The notes under the pieces are model-generated. The model was not told the DNA's origin. It saw only the letters and a program-made list of their open reading frames with translations, and did no database searches. From Bradyrhizobium iriomotense (GTDB taxonomy: Bacteria; Pseudomonadota; Alphaproteobacteria; Rhizobiales; Xanthobacteraceae), in assembly GCF_018129405.1 (NCBI RefSeq), contig NZ_JAFCLP010000016.1:1-64000 (forward strand): a stretch of 64,000 nt of DNA, given 5' to 3'. Below are positions 35,348 to 44,444 of the stretch, piece after piece. The position numbers were made by a program, and so were the translations under genes. Each line of letters opens with the position of its first letter. The stretch's first letter is position 1.

Positions 35348-36570
35348 TGTGCCCTCCACACTCGCCGATACAGCGGATTGAAGCCGATGCGATAAACGAG
35401 TTCGGCGGGACGCTCGATATCCCAGATCGCGAGGTCGCACCATTTCCCCGCCTCCAGCGTGCCGGTCTCATCCAGGACGCCGAGCGCACGCGCACCTTCA
35501 CGGGTGATGCCGGCGAGGCACTCGGCCACATTCATCCGGAACAGTGTCGCCCCCATGTTCATCGCGAGCAGCAGCGAGGTCAGCGGCGAGCTGCCGGGAT
35601 TGCAGTCGGTCGCGAGCGCCATGGGAACACCATGCTTGCGGAACGCCTCGACCGGAGGCTTCTGCGTCTCGCGAATGAAGTAGAACGCGCCGGGCAGCAG
35701 CACGGCCACTGTGCCGGCTCTCGCCATCGCGGCGGCGCCGGCTTCGTCGGTATGCTCCAGATGATCGGCCGACAATGCGGAGAATTTTGCGGCAAGCGCA
35801 GCACCGCCGAGATTCGACAGCTGGTCGGCATGCAGTTTCACCGGCAGCCCAAGCCCTCTCGCGGCATCGAACACAAGCGCGGTCTGCTCAGCCGAGAATG
35901 CGATGCCTTCCATGAAGGCATCGACGGCATCGGCAAGGCCGGCCTTTGCGACAGCCGGCAGCATCTCCTTGCGGACGAGATCGATGTAGCGATCCTTGTC
36001 GCCATTGGCTTCCACCGGCAGCGCATGGGCGCCGAGAAAGGACGTACGGATCGCAACCGGCCGCTGGCGCCCGAGACTGCGCGCGGCCGCGAGTTGCCGC
36101 ATCTCGGTTTCAACATCGAGGCCGTAGCCGGATTTGATCTCCACCGTGGTGGCGCCCTCGCCGATCAGCGCGTCGAGCCGCGGCAGCGCGCTTTCGACGA
36201 GCTCGGCTTCGCTCGCCTTGCGCGTCGCGGCCACCGTCGAGACGATGCCGCCGCCGGCGCGCGCGATCTCCTCATAGCTTGCGCCCTTCAGGCGCAGCTC
36301 GAATTCATGTGCGCGGTTGCCGCCATAGACGAGATGCGTGTGGCAGTCGACGAGGCCCGGCGTGATCCAGCGCCCCTCGCAATCGATCCGATCGACCGCA
36401 TCCGCATCAACAGGGAACTCCGCCTGCGCGCCCACATAGGCGATGCGGCCGCCGCGCGCGGCGATGACACCATGCTCGATCTCGCCGAGATCGGGACGGT
36501 CGGCCCGCATCGTGGCGAGGCGGGCATTGTGCCAGATCCGGTCGAAGCGCTCTGCCATGCGGGTATCCAT
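35344..36570 (-). CDS. hutI: Imidazolonepropionase
   Basis: The 408-residue metal-dependent amidohydrolase opens imidazolonepropionate to formiminoglutamate. The metal-binding [10 protein letters not shown] motif and later His-Ala-Asp-Gln-Leu and Asp-His-Leu-Glu-His motifs are seen. First gene of the leftward hut operon. The ATG at 36570 is used; an ATG at 36558 (Met-Ala-Glu-Arg) is an equally possible start. The divergent promoter carries a perfect palindrome 20 bases upstream. Confidence 0.95.
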   Translation of the reverse strand: MDTRMAERFDRIWHNARLATMRADRPDLGEIEHGVIAARGGRIAYVGAQAEFPVDADAVDRIDCEGRWITPGLVDCHTHLVYGGNRAHEFELRLKGASYEEIARAGGGIVSTVAATRKASEAELVESALPRLDALIGEGATTVEIKSGYGLDVETEMRQLAAARSLGRQRPVAIRTSFLGAHALPVEANGDKDRYIDLVRKEMLPAVAKAGLADAVDAFMEGIAFSAEQTALVFDAARGLGLPVKLHADQLSNLGGAALAAKFSALSADHLEHTDEAGAAAMARAGTVAVLLPGAFYFIRETQKPPVEAFRKHGVPMALATDCNPGSSPLTSLLLAMNMGATLFRMNVAECLAGITREGARALGVLDETGTLEAGKWCDLAIWDIERPAELVYRIGFNPLYRRVWRAQ

Positions 36571-36590
36571 TCGCCGTGGGGATGCTTGAC

Positions 36591-36610
36591 TTATATGTCT
36601 AGACATATAA
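36591..36610. promoter_or_regulatory. Probable HutC operator in the hutI/hutF divergent promoter
   Basis: TTATATGTCTAGACATATAA is a perfect 20-bp palindrome centred between the divergent hut operons. TATAAT at 36606-36611 can be the -10 of the rightward promoter, and its mirror image serves the leftward one, so a repressor bound here would block both. The hutC gene itself is in the rightward operon. The palindromic form with TGT...ACA cores fits GntR/HutC regulators. Confidence 0.82.
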
Positions 36611-36644
36611 TCGTAAGGCGGTTCTGTCCAGCCGGCGTGTCATC

Positions 36645-38003
36645 ATGTCCCGACTGCATTTCGCTTCCGCGCTCCTGCCTTCGGGCTGGGCCAATGACGT
36701 GCAGGTGGTCGTCACCGCCGGCGCGATCGCAGCGGTGACGCCGGGTGTGGCGCCGTCCGCCGGCGACGAGCGCCACGCAATCGCGCTTCCGGGACTTGCG
36801 AGCCTGCACAGCCACGCGTTCCAGCGCGGCATGGCGGGACTTGCGGAGCTGCGTGGCGAGTCCACCGACACGTTCTGGACATGGCGCGAGACGATGTATC
36901 GCTTTGCGCTGGCGATGACGCCGGACGACGTCGCTTCTGTTGCGACGCTGCTCTATGTCGAGATGCTGGAACAGGGCTTTACCCGCGTCGGCGAATTCCA
37001 CTATCTGCACCACGATCGCGACGGTTCGCCCTACGCCGATCTCGCCGAGATGGCCGCGCGGATCGCGCAGGCTGCGGAAGCCTCCGGCATTGCGCTGACG
37101 CTGCTGCCGAGTTTTTATGCGCATGGCTCTTTTGGAGGCGCTGCACCGCATGCCGGGCAGCGCCGCTTCATCTGCTCCGTCGATCAGTTCGACGCGCTGA
37201 TGACCGCCTCGCGCAAGGCCATCGCGAAGTTGCCGGGCGCCAATATCGGCATCGCGCCGCATAGCTTGCGCGCGGTGACGCCGGACGAACTTGGCGCGAT
37301 CATTCCGATCGCCGAGGGCGGCCCGGTGCACATTCATGCCGCCGAACAGGTCAAGGAAGTCGAGGATTGCCTCGCCTGGTCGGGCCGACGTCCGGTGCAA
37401 TGGCTGCTGGAGCACACCCCCGTCGATCAACGCTGGTGCCTCATTCACGCAACCCACACGACGGATGAGGAAGTGGCGGCGTTCGCGAAGACCGGCGCGG
37501 TCGCCGGCCTCTGCCCGATCACGGAAGCGAGCCTCGGCGACGGCATCTTCTCGGCGCGCGCGTTTCTCGACGCGGGCGGCCTTTTCGGCGTCGGCACCGA
37601 TTCCAACGTGCTGATCGGCGCCGCCGACGAATTGCGCCAGCTCGAATACGGCCAGCGGCTGAAGCATCGCCAGCGCAACGTCCTCTCCGGCGGCGCAGGT
37701 CGCTCGACCGGACGCACGCTGTTCGACGATGCGCTTGCCGGCGGCGCGCGGGCGCTGGCGCAGCCGACTGTCGGCCTCGTGCCCGGCGCACGCGCCGACA
37801 TCGTCACGCTCGACGCCGCGCATCCGTCGCTGGCGGGACGCGCGCACGACGCTGTCATCGATGGCTGGATCTTTGCCGCGGGCGGCGCCGCGGTCGATTG
37901 CGTCTGGGCCGGCGGCAACAAAGTGGTCGAAGGCGGGCGGCACAGGCTGCGCCAGGCGGCGCGCGAACGCTTCAACGCCGCGGTGCGGAGGCTCGTCGCA
38001 TGA
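36645..38003 (+). CDS. hutF: Formimidoylglutamate deiminase
   Basis: The 452-residue amidohydrolase converts formiminoglutamate to N-formylglutamate and ammonia (the five-step hut route). Metal motif His-Ser-His-Ala-Phe-Gln-Arg-Gly near residue 57, His-Ile-His-Ala-Ala-Glu-Gln, His-Ala-Thr-His and Gly-Thr-Asp-Ser-Asn are visible. Its stop overlaps the hutC start (ATGA). The presence of hutF predicts a need for HutG (N-formylglutamate deformylase), which is not in this window. Confidence 0.95.
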   Translation: MSRLHFASALLPSGWANDVQVVVTAGAIAAVTPGVAPSAGDERHAIALPGLASLHSHAFQRGMAGLAELRGESTDTFWTWRETMYRFALAMTPDDVASVATLLYVEMLEQGFTRVGEFHYLHHDRDGSPYADLAEMAARIAQAAEASGIALTLLPSFYAHGSFGGAAPHAGQRRFICSVDQFDALMTASRKAIAKLPGANIGIAPHSLRAVTPDELGAIIPIAEGGPVHIHAAEQVKEVEDCLAWSGRRPVQWLLEHTPVDQRWCLIHATHTTDEEVAAFAKTGAVAGLCPITEASLGDGIFSARAFLDAGGLFGVGTDSNVLIGAADELRQLEYGQRLKHRQRNVLSGGAGRSTGRTLFDDALAGGARALAQPTVGLVPGARADIVTLDAAHPSLAGRAHDAVIDGWIFAAGGAAVDCVWAGGNKVVEGGRHRLRQAARERFNAAVRRLVA

Positions 38004-38728
38004 GCCTCACCGCAGACGCAGCCGACCAGCCGACGCTCTACAAGCGCATCCGCGCCGACATCCAGAAGCGCATCCTGACCGGCGAATGGCCGCCCGGCCA
38101 TCGCATTCCCTTCGAGCACGAACTGGTCGCGCGCTACGGCTGCTCGCGCATGACCGTGAACAAGGCGCTGTCGGAGCTCGCCCAGGCCGACCTGATCGAG
38201 CGGCGGCGTCGCGCCGGTTCGTTCGTGCGCCGGCCGCAGCATCAGTCGGCGGTGCTCAAGATCGCCGACATCCGCGCCGAGATCACCGCGCTCGGGCGCT
38301 CCTACGGCTATGAGCTGATCGGCCGCAAGCTGCGCGCGGCGACTGCTGCCGACCGCGACCGTCTCGGCGTCAAGAAGGCCGGCAAGGTGGTCGCGATCAC
38401 CTGCCGGCACAGCGCCGACAAGGTACCGTTCGCGGTCGAGGACAGGCTGATTGATCTCTCATCTGTGCCGAATGCCGCGACCGCGGATTTCTCGCGCGAG
38501 CCGCCCGGTTCCTGGCTGCTTCACCATGTCCCATGGACAGAGGCTGAGCATACGATCAGCGCCATCGTTGCGGACGATCGCACGGCGGAGGCGCTCGACA
38601 TCGCCGTCGGCGCGCCTTGCCTCGTGATCGACCGCTACACCTGGCGCAGCGCACGCACCATCACCGCGGTGCGCCTGCTCTATCCCGGTGACTCTCACCG
38701 CCTTGTCGCCCGATTCAAGGGAGGCTGA
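38000..38728 (+). CDS. hutC: HutC, GntR-family histidine utilisation repressor
   Basis: The 242-residue regulator has an N-terminal winged helix (about 15-80) with Arg-Ile-Pro-Phe-Glu-His-Glu-Leu-Val-Ala-Arg-Tyr-Gly-Cys-Ser-Arg-Met-Thr-Val-Asn-Lys-Ala. The C-terminal UTRA ligand domain (about 100-235) binds urocanate in relatives. It is coupled to hutF by ATGA and probably represses both hut operons through the palindrome at 36591-36610. Confidence 0.93.
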   Translation: MSLTADAADQPTLYKRIRADIQKRILTGEWPPGHRIPFEHELVARYGCSRMTVNKALSELAQADLIERRRRAGSFVRRPQHQSAVLKIADIRAEITALGRSYGYELIGRKLRAATAADRDRLGVKKAGKVVAITCRHSADKVPFAVEDRLIDLSSVPNAATADFSREPPGSWLLHHVPWTEAEHTISAIVADDRTAEALDIAVGAPCLVIDRYTWRSARTITAVRLLYPGDSHRLVARFKGG

Positions 38729-38834
38729 GAGAACGATGTCGGCACAATTCGTGCAACGCTTCGGGCAACGGTCCATGCGGGCCCACAGAGATCAACAGGA
38801 CGTCAATCCATCGATCGGCAAGAGGACGACAATC

Positions 38835-39779
38835 ATGCGTAATTCGACAATATTTGCGACAATCATTGCGCTTACGGCTTCCACTGCGGTGCTGGCCGAC
38901 GACGTCAAGGTCGGCGTCGGCATCTCCGGATGGACCGGCTTCGCGCCGCTGACGCTGGCGAAGGAAGCCGGCATCTTCAAGAAGAACGGGCTCGACGTCA
39001 CGATCAAGAAGATCCCGCAAAAGGACCGCCATCTCGCGATTGCGTCCGGCGACATCCAGTGCGCGGCGACCACGGTCGAGACCTGGATCTCCTGGAACGC
39101 CAACGGCGTCGCCACCAAGCAGATCTTCCAGCTCGACAAGAGCTACGGCGCCGACGGCATGGCCGTACGCAACGACGTCGCCGCGATCAAGGACCTGAAG
39201 GGCAAGACTGTCGCCGCGTCCGCGCCGGGCACCTCGCCCTATTTCGCGCTGGCCTGGATGCTCAAGAAGAACGGCCTCACCGTGAAGGACGTCACCGTCG
39301 TCAACCTCGAGCCCGCTGCCGCTGCGCAGGCCTTCGTGTCCGGCCAGAACGACGCGGCGATGACCTACGAGCCGTATCTGTCGACCGTTCGTGCCGCACC
39401 CGACAAGGGCAAGATCATCGCGACCACGCTGGACTATCCGATGGTCATGGACACCTTTGGCTGCACGCCGAAGTTCCTGAGCGAGAACCCGAAAGCCGCC
39501 AAGGCACTCGCCGACAGCTATTTCGAAGCGCTCGACATGATCGCCAAGGACCAGGCCAAGGCTTATGAGATCATGGGCGCGGACGTGAAGCAGACCGGCG
39601 AGCAGTTCGGCAACTCGGCAAAGTACCTGCGCTGGCAGGACAAGGCCGCGAACCAGAAGTTCTTCGCCGGCGACTTCCTCACGTTCAACAAGGACGCTGC
39701 CGAGCTCCTGCTCGAGATCGGCATCATCAAGGCGGCGCCGAAGGTCGAGGACCTCTACGACGCCAGCTTCATCAAGTAA
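38835..39779 (+). CDS. SsuA/TauA-like ABC transporter substrate-binding protein
   Basis: The 314-residue exported receptor of the NMT1/THI5-like class has a signal peptide ending near Val-Leu-Ala. Gly-Trp-Thr-Gly-Phe-Ala-Pro-Leu-Thr-Leu-Ala-Lys-Glu-Ala-Gly-Ile-Phe-Lys-Lys-Asn is the typical N-terminal lobe. The ATG at 38835 is chosen because the leader begins there. Family ligands range from sulfonates and nitrate to pyrimidines, so the substrate is open. It lies 107 bases after hutC on the same strand and starts a five-gene set (receptor, permease, ATPase, M20 hydrolase, phosphoribosyltransferase). Confidence 0.88.
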   Translation: MRNSTIFATIIALTASTAVLADDVKVGVGISGWTGFAPLTLAKEAGIFKKNGLDVTIKKIPQKDRHLAIASGDIQCAATTVETWISWNANGVATKQIFQLDKSYGADGMAVRNDVAAIKDLKGKTVAASAPGTSPYFALAWMLKKNGLTVKDVTVVNLEPAAAAQAFVSGQNDAAMTYEPYLSTVRAAPDKGKIIATTLDYPMVMDTFGCTPKFLSENPKAAKALADSYFEALDMIAKDQAKAYEIMGADVKQTGEQFGNSAKYLRWQDKAANQKFFAGDFLTFNKDAAELLLEIGIIKAAPKVEDLYDASFIK

Positions 39780-39850
39780 GCTCCGACGAGCTGCCGGTCT
39801 CGCCGCAAGGCGGGACCGGCGCCTGATCGACCACCCGGATAGACAGTTTG

Positions 39851-40624
39851 ATGCGTCCCCTGGATCCTGTGACATCGAGGCAGCGCGTGGCCTTCGGCCT
39901 CGCGTTCTTCGTGCTGTTCGTTGCCCTCTGGTCGTGGGCGACCTTCGGCGGCCATGTGTCGAAGACCTTTCTCGCCAACCCGCTGACAATGGTGCAGGAA
40001 GGTTTTGAGCTGCTGACCAAGCAAGGCTTCGTATTCGACATCGGCATGACGATCTGGCGCGTCGTCGGCGGCTTTGCGCTCGCGGCGATCATCGCGGTGC
40101 CGCTCGGCGTGCTGATGGGCGCCTACAAGCCGGTCGAGGCCTTCCTCGAGCCATTCGTATCCTTTGCGCGCTATCTGCCTGCTTCCGCCTTCATTCCGCT
40201 CCTGATCCTGTGGGCCGGCATCGGGGAATTGCAGAAGCTGCTCGTCATCTTCATCGGCTCGGTGTTCCAGGTCATCCTGATGGTCGCGGTGACGGTCGGC
40301 GCCACGCGGCGGGACCTGGTCGAGGCGGCCTACACGCTCGGGGCCGGCGACCGTGGCATCATCCGCCGCGTGCTGCTGCCCTCCTCCGCGCCGGAGATCG
40401 CGGAAATCCTGCGGCTGGTGCTGGGCTGGGCCTGGACCTATGTCATCGTCGCCGAGCTGATCGGCTCGTCCTCGGGCATCGGCCACATGATCACCGACAG
40501 CCAGGCGCTGCTCAACACCGGCCAGATCATCTTCGGCATCATCGTGATCGGACTGATCGGACTTGTCTCCGACTTCCTGTTCAAGGCGTTCAACGCCTGG
40601 CTGTTTCCGTGGAAGCTCGCATGA
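39851..40624 (+). CDS. ABC transporter permease (SsuC/TauC type)
   Basis: The 257-residue inner-membrane protein has about six helices and the ATPase-contact loop Glu-Ala-Ala-Tyr-Thr-Leu-Gly-Ala-Gly. The gene ends in an ATGA overlap with the ATPase gene. It belongs with the receptor and ATPase beside it. Confidence 0.9.
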   Translation: MRPLDPVTSRQRVAFGLAFFVLFVALWSWATFGGHVSKTFLANPLTMVQEGFELLTKQGFVFDIGMTIWRVVGGFALAAIIAVPLGVLMGAYKPVEAFLEPFVSFARYLPASAFIPLLILWAGIGELQKLLVIFIGSVFQVILMVAVTVGATRRDLVEAAYTLGAGDRGIIRRVLLPSSAPEIAEILRLVLGWAWTYVIVAELIGSSSGIGHMITDSQALLNTGQIIFGIIVIGLIGLVSDFLFKAFNAWLFPWKLA

Positions 40625-41406
40625 CGACGCTCAAGATTGAACAGGTCTCGCGCACCTTCCCCGCACGCCACGGCAACGCGCCCACAAGGGCGCTGGAGCC
40701 GACCGACCTCACCATCGGCAACAACGACTTCGTCACCATCCTCGGCCCGTCCGGCTGCGGCAAGTCCACGCTGCTGCGCATCGTTGCCGGCCTCGACCGC
40801 CCAACCGGCGGACGCGTCACGCTCGACGGGCGCGAGGTGACCGGCCCGGGCGCCGATCGCGGCATGGTGTTCCAATCCTACACGCTGTTCCCCTGGCTGA
40901 CCGTGCGCGAGAACATCGCCTTCGGCCCGCGCGAGCGCGGCGTGTCCGAGGCGGAGCGAAACAAGATCGCGGATGCCTTCATCCGCCAGGTCGGGTTGTC
41001 CGGCTTCGAGAACCACTGGCCGAAGCAGCTTTCCGGCGGCATGCAGCAGCGCACGGCGATCGCGCGTGCGCTCGCCAACGATCCCAAAATCCTGCTGCTC
41101 GACGAGCCCTTCGGCGCGCTCGACAACCAGACCCGCGCCCTGATGCAGGAGATGCTGCTCGGGATCTGGGAGCGCGACCAGAAGACCGTGCTGTTCGTGA
41201 CCCACGACATCGAGGAGGCGATCTTCCTCGGCAGCCGCGTCATCGTCATGAGCGCGCGCCCCGGCCGCATCAAGGCCGAGATCAATGTGGACCTGCCGCA
41301 TCCACGCTCGTACAAGATCAAGACCACGCCCGAATTCGTCCAGCTCAAGGAGCGGCTGGTCGAGGAAATCCGCACCGAGGCGTTGAAGGTGGCCGAACAT
41401 GCCTGA
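40621..41406 (+). CDS. ABC transporter ATP-binding protein (SsuB/TauB type)
   Basis: The 261-residue ATPase has Walker A Gly-Pro-Ser-Gly-Cys-Gly-Lys-Ser-Thr, signature Leu-Ser-Gly-Gly-Met-Gln-Gln-Arg and Walker B Leu-Leu-Leu-Asp-Glu-Pro-Phe-Gly-Ala-Leu-Asp. The switch His is in Val-Thr-His-Asp. It overlaps the permease by four bases and the hydrolase gene by eight, showing a tight operon. Confidence 0.93.
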   Translation: MTTLKIEQVSRTFPARHGNAPTRALEPTDLTIGNNDFVTILGPSGCGKSTLLRIVAGLDRPTGGRVTLDGREVTGPGADRGMVFQSYTLFPWLTVRENIAFGPRERGVSEAERNKIADAFIRQVGLSGFENHWPKQLSGGMQQRTAIARALANDPKILLLDEPFGALDNQTRALMQEMLLGIWERDQKTVLFVTHDIEEAIFLGSRVIVMSARPGRIKAEINVDLPHPRSYKIKTTPEFVQLKERLVEEIRTEALKVAEHA

Positions 41407-42631
41407 CACTCAGCCCCGCGCCAACGGGACTCGCGTCCTCGCCGACCTCAATGCACTGCGCGCCATCGGCGCCTACAAGACCGGCGTGCACAAGCCGACC
41501 TTCTCCGAGCCGCACAAGCTTTCGCTGGACTGGCTGGTGCGGAAACTGCCCGACGCAGGTCTCTCCGCGACGATTGACGGCATCGGCAATGTTTTTGGAA
41601 CCAGCACCAAGCCAGGGCCGAAGCTGCTAGCCGGCTCGCACCTGGAGAGCCAGAATTATGCCGGCTGGCTCGATGGCCCGCTCGGCGTCGTCTACGCGCT
41701 CGAAGCCGCGCGGGTGCTCAACGCCGATCCCGCGCTCAAGGGCGCCGTCGAAGTCGCGGCCTGGTGCGATGAGGAAGGTCATTTCGGCAGCTTCCTCGGC
41801 TCGCGCTCCTATGTGGGGCAAGTGACTGAGGCTGAAATCGACGCCGCGCGCGACCGCACCGACGGTCGCCCCATGCGCGATGCGCTCGCCGGCATGGGGC
41901 TCTCGGGGCGCGCGCGTGTCGCCGTCGAGCCGGGCCGGCACGTCGGATATCTGGAAGCGCATATCGAGCAAGGCGACACGCTCGAGAGCAGCCATCTTGC
42001 GGTCGGTGTCGTGACCTCGATCGTCGGCATCTGGCAATACCGGATCAATTTCAGCGGCGAACAGAACCACGCCGGCACCACGCGCATGGCTGTGCGTAAG
42101 GACGCCGGTCTCGCGCTGGCGAAATTCTGCGTTGCGATCGACGAACGTTTTCCTGCCGCATGCGGTCCGCGCACGGTCTGGACCACCGGCCGCATTACGC
42201 TCGATCCGGGCGCGCCGAGCATCATTCCGGGCGACGCCGAAATGCTGTTCCAGATCCGCGATGACAATCCCGCCGTCATCGCACGGCTGGAGGAGCTGCT
42301 GCGGACCATGGCGAGCGAAGCCAGCGCGAAAGGCCCCTGCACCGTCACGGTGGAGAAGATTCGCACCGGCGCGCCCGCGATGATGAACGCCGGCTTCCAG
42401 GACGCGATCGAAGCTGCGAGCAAGGCCGTTGCCGGTGGTAGATCCATCCGCATGCCCAGCGGCGCCGGCCACGATGCGCAGATGCTCGCGACCGTCATGC
42501 CCGCCGGCATGCTGTTCGTGCCGTCGATCGGCGGCATCAGCCATCACTGGACCGAAAACACCGCCGATGCCGATATCGTCACCGGCGCGCAGGTCTTCGT
42601 CGATGCCTGCCGGCGCATCCTCAACGGCTAG
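41399..42631 (+). CDS. M20-family amidohydrolase (allantoate/ureidopropionate hydrolase-like)
   Basis: The 410-residue binuclear metal hydrolase belongs to the HyuC/AllC/AmaB group, which cleaves N-carbamoyl amino acids, allantoate or ureidopropionate. Metal-site residues include His81 (Gly-Ser-His-Leu-Glu-Ser), Asp92 (Leu-Asp-Gly-Pro-Leu-Gly-Val), Glu125-Glu126 and a later His near the C-terminus (Ser-His-His-Trp-Thr-Glu). The usual His-x-Asp is His-x-Glu here. It is co-transcribed with the importer, so it probably works on the imported compound. Since hutG is absent, an N-formylglutamate hydrolase role is a secondary possibility. Confidence 0.84.
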   Translation: MPDTQPRANGTRVLADLNALRAIGAYKTGVHKPTFSEPHKLSLDWLVRKLPDAGLSATIDGIGNVFGTSTKPGPKLLAGSHLESQNYAGWLDGPLGVVYALEAARVLNADPALKGAVEVAAWCDEEGHFGSFLGSRSYVGQVTEAEIDAARDRTDGRPMRDALAGMGLSGRARVAVEPGRHVGYLEAHIEQGDTLESSHLAVGVVTSIVGIWQYRINFSGEQNHAGTTRMAVRKDAGLALAKFCVAIDERFPAACGPRTVWTTGRITLDPGAPSIIPGDAEMLFQIRDDNPAVIARLEELLRTMASEASAKGPCTVTVEKIRTGAPAMMNAGFQDAIEAASKAVAGGRSIRMPSGAGHDAQMLATVMPAGMLFVPSIGGISHHWTENTADADIVTGAQVFVDACRRILNG

Positions 42632-42649
42632 GCGGCCGATGCCGGCATC

Positions 42650-43363
42650 ATGACCGCGGGCGCATCTTATACCGAGGCGACAACCGGTTATTGGCAGGAC
42701 TTGACGCCGGACATTCCCGCGCGCTTCTCGGCAACGGCACCCCATCGCTTCGGCTACCCTGTCACCCTGCCCTGCGGCCGCATCCTCGTCCTGCCGCTGC
42801 GACAGCTGCCCGATGGCGATCACGCGGTCGCCTCGCTCATCGCCAACCAGGCCTCGCACCTCGTTGTCGCGACGCTCGCCGACCACATGGCGACGCAGGC
42901 GCGCTCATTCGACGCCGAGATCATCGTGGGATTGCCAACCCTCGGCCTTGCCTTTGCGTCGCTTGTCGCCGAACGGCTCGGACAGCCGCGCTATGTCCCG
43001 CTCGGCTATTCGCGCAAGTTCTGGTACGACGACGCGCTGTCCGAGCCCGTCACCTCAATCACCAGCCCCGAGGCCGGCAAGAGGCTGCGGCTGGATCCGA
43101 ACCTGCTGCCGCTGCTCGAGGGACGTCGGGTGGTGATGGTTGATGATGCGATCTCGACCGGAACGACCGCGATCGCGGCCGCGCGCCTGCTGCAGAAGAT
43201 CGGCGCCGACATCGCCGGCATGGTCGTCGCGATGAAGCAGACCAACCGCTGGCAGGCTTCGACCGCAGCGCTTCCGGTTCGCGCGGTCTACGGCTGCCCG
43301 CTCTTCCAGCGTAGCGAGGCCGGCTGGATACCGCTGACCGAAACTCAACCCGCCATTCCCTGA
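42650..43363 (+). CDS. Phosphoribosyltransferase-family protein
   Basis: The 237-residue type I phosphoribosyltransferase has a PRPP motif Val-Val-Met-Val-Asp-Asp-Ala-Ile-Ser-Thr-Gly-Thr-Thr (about 160-172) and a hydrophobic core before it (Ile-Ile-Val-Gly-Leu-Pro-Thr-Leu-Gly). Members salvage nucleobases, transferring a base to PRPP. The gene is 18 bases after the M20 hydrolase in the same operon, supporting a purine, pyrimidine or hydantoin salvage system. Substrate base unknown. Confidence 0.82.
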   Translation: MTAGASYTEATTGYWQDLTPDIPARFSATAPHRFGYPVTLPCGRILVLPLRQLPDGDHAVASLIANQASHLVVATLADHMATQARSFDAEIIVGLPTLGLAFASLVAERLGQPRYVPLGYSRKFWYDDALSEPVTSITSPEAGKRLRLDPNLLPLLEGRRVVMVDDAISTGTTAIAAARLLQKIGADIAGMVVAMKQTNRWQASTAALPVRAVYGCPLFQRSEAGWIPLTETQPAIP

Positions 43364-43381
43364 TCGGCCGGGTGCCGATCG
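43361..43381 (+). terminator. Hairpin after the phosphoribosyltransferase gene
   Basis: GATCGGC (43362-43368) pairs with GCCGATC (43374-43380) across a 5-base loop, directly at the stop codon. No T-run follows; a weak terminator candidate. Confidence 0.4.
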
Positions 43382-43504
43382 TAACTCTCCCACACGCCGC
43401 GAGGCAGGTTGTCTTGAGCAGGATTGGGCAAATCCTGGCCGCTTTGGGCAAGACGCCGGTTCGCACAACACCTAGCCTGCCCGCCCCCACGCGAGAAGGC
43501 TTCC

Positions 43505-44425
43505 ATGTCCGACGTCCCCGCCGCAACGCCCGCATCCATCGTCGACGCCCTGAAGGCCGTTGCCGGCAACCCGCCAAAGGTCCGCGCCAGCTTCGCCAAG
43601 GGCTGGTGCGTTCGCGGCACCTACACCCCGTCGGACCGGGCGGAAGAAGTCACGCGATCGCAAAGCTTCACGAGGCCATCGCGCGTGCTGGCACGCTTCT
43701 CGGTCGGCGGCGGCAATCCTGACGTCGCCGACACCAACAATCTGGTGCTGCGCGGCTTCAGCTTCAAGCTCGGCGACGACGAGCACCGCTCGGATATCCT
43801 CGTGGAGAGCGCGCCGGTGCATTTTGCGCGTACGTTCGACCAGATGCTGGCTTTCCTCGAGGCGCGCATCCCGGGGCCGGATGGCAAGCCGGATATGGCC
43901 AAGGTCGAGGCGTTCTCGGCGGCCAATCCGGAAACGCTCAACCAGGCGAACTACATCGCCGCGCGACCGCTGCCCGGAAGTCTTGCCGGCACGACCTATT
44001 GGGGCGTGCATTCCTTTCCCGCGACCAACGCGGAGAACGAGACGCGCTTCATCAAGTTCAAGGTCGTCCCGGCTCGCGGCGAGATCACGCTGAGCGACGA
44101 CGAAGCCAGGACCAAGCCGGTCGATTTCCTGCGCGACGATCTGGGTGCGCGGATCGCTACGGGCCATGTCCGATTCAACGTGATGGCGCTGCTCGACCGC
44201 CCGGGCGATCCCACCATGGACGTGACGATCCGCTGGCCGGATGAGGATCGCCGCGAGGAGGTGCGGCTCGGCACGATCGTGATCACGGGCTTCGAGCCGG
44301 ACCCCGCTTGCGACGCCTCCATTTTCAATCCGGCCAACCTCGCCGACGGCATCGGTCACCCGCCGGACGAGATCTTTGCAGCGCGGCGCGCCGCCTACAC
44401 CATCTCGCTCGCGAAACGGCGCTGA
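43505..44425 (+). CDS. Catalase-family peroxidase (SrpA-like), distal His apparently absent
   Basis: The 306-residue protein has the fold of the short catalase-related peroxidases: Gly-Gly-Gly-Asn-Pro-Asp and Leu-Arg-Gly-Phe-Ser-Phe in the haem core, and near the end Ala-Arg-Arg-Ala-Ala-Tyr298-Thr-Ile-Ser-Leu, whose Tyr is the proximal ligand. The N-terminal segment that normally reads His-Ala-Lys-Gly, with the distal catalytic His, reads Phe30-Ala-Lys-Gly here. A peroxidase or catalase activity is therefore doubtful; a haem protein of other function is possible. The start at 43505 skips an unlikely N-terminal extension. It faces the AraC gene tail to tail. Confidence 0.8.
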   Translation: MSDVPAATPASIVDALKAVAGNPPKVRASFAKGWCVRGTYTPSDRAEEVTRSQSFTRPSRVLARFSVGGGNPDVADTNNLVLRGFSFKLGDDEHRSDILVESAPVHFARTFDQMLAFLEARIPGPDGKPDMAKVEAFSAANPETLNQANYIAARPLPGSLAGTTYWGVHSFPATNAENETRFIKFKVVPARGEITLSDDEARTKPVDFLRDDLGARIATGHVRFNVMALLDRPGDPTMDVTIRWPDEDRREEVRLGTIVITGFEPDPACDASIFNPANLADGIGHPPDEIFAARRAAYTISLAKRR

Positions 44426-44444
44426 GCACCCGGCTTCGCGCGCT

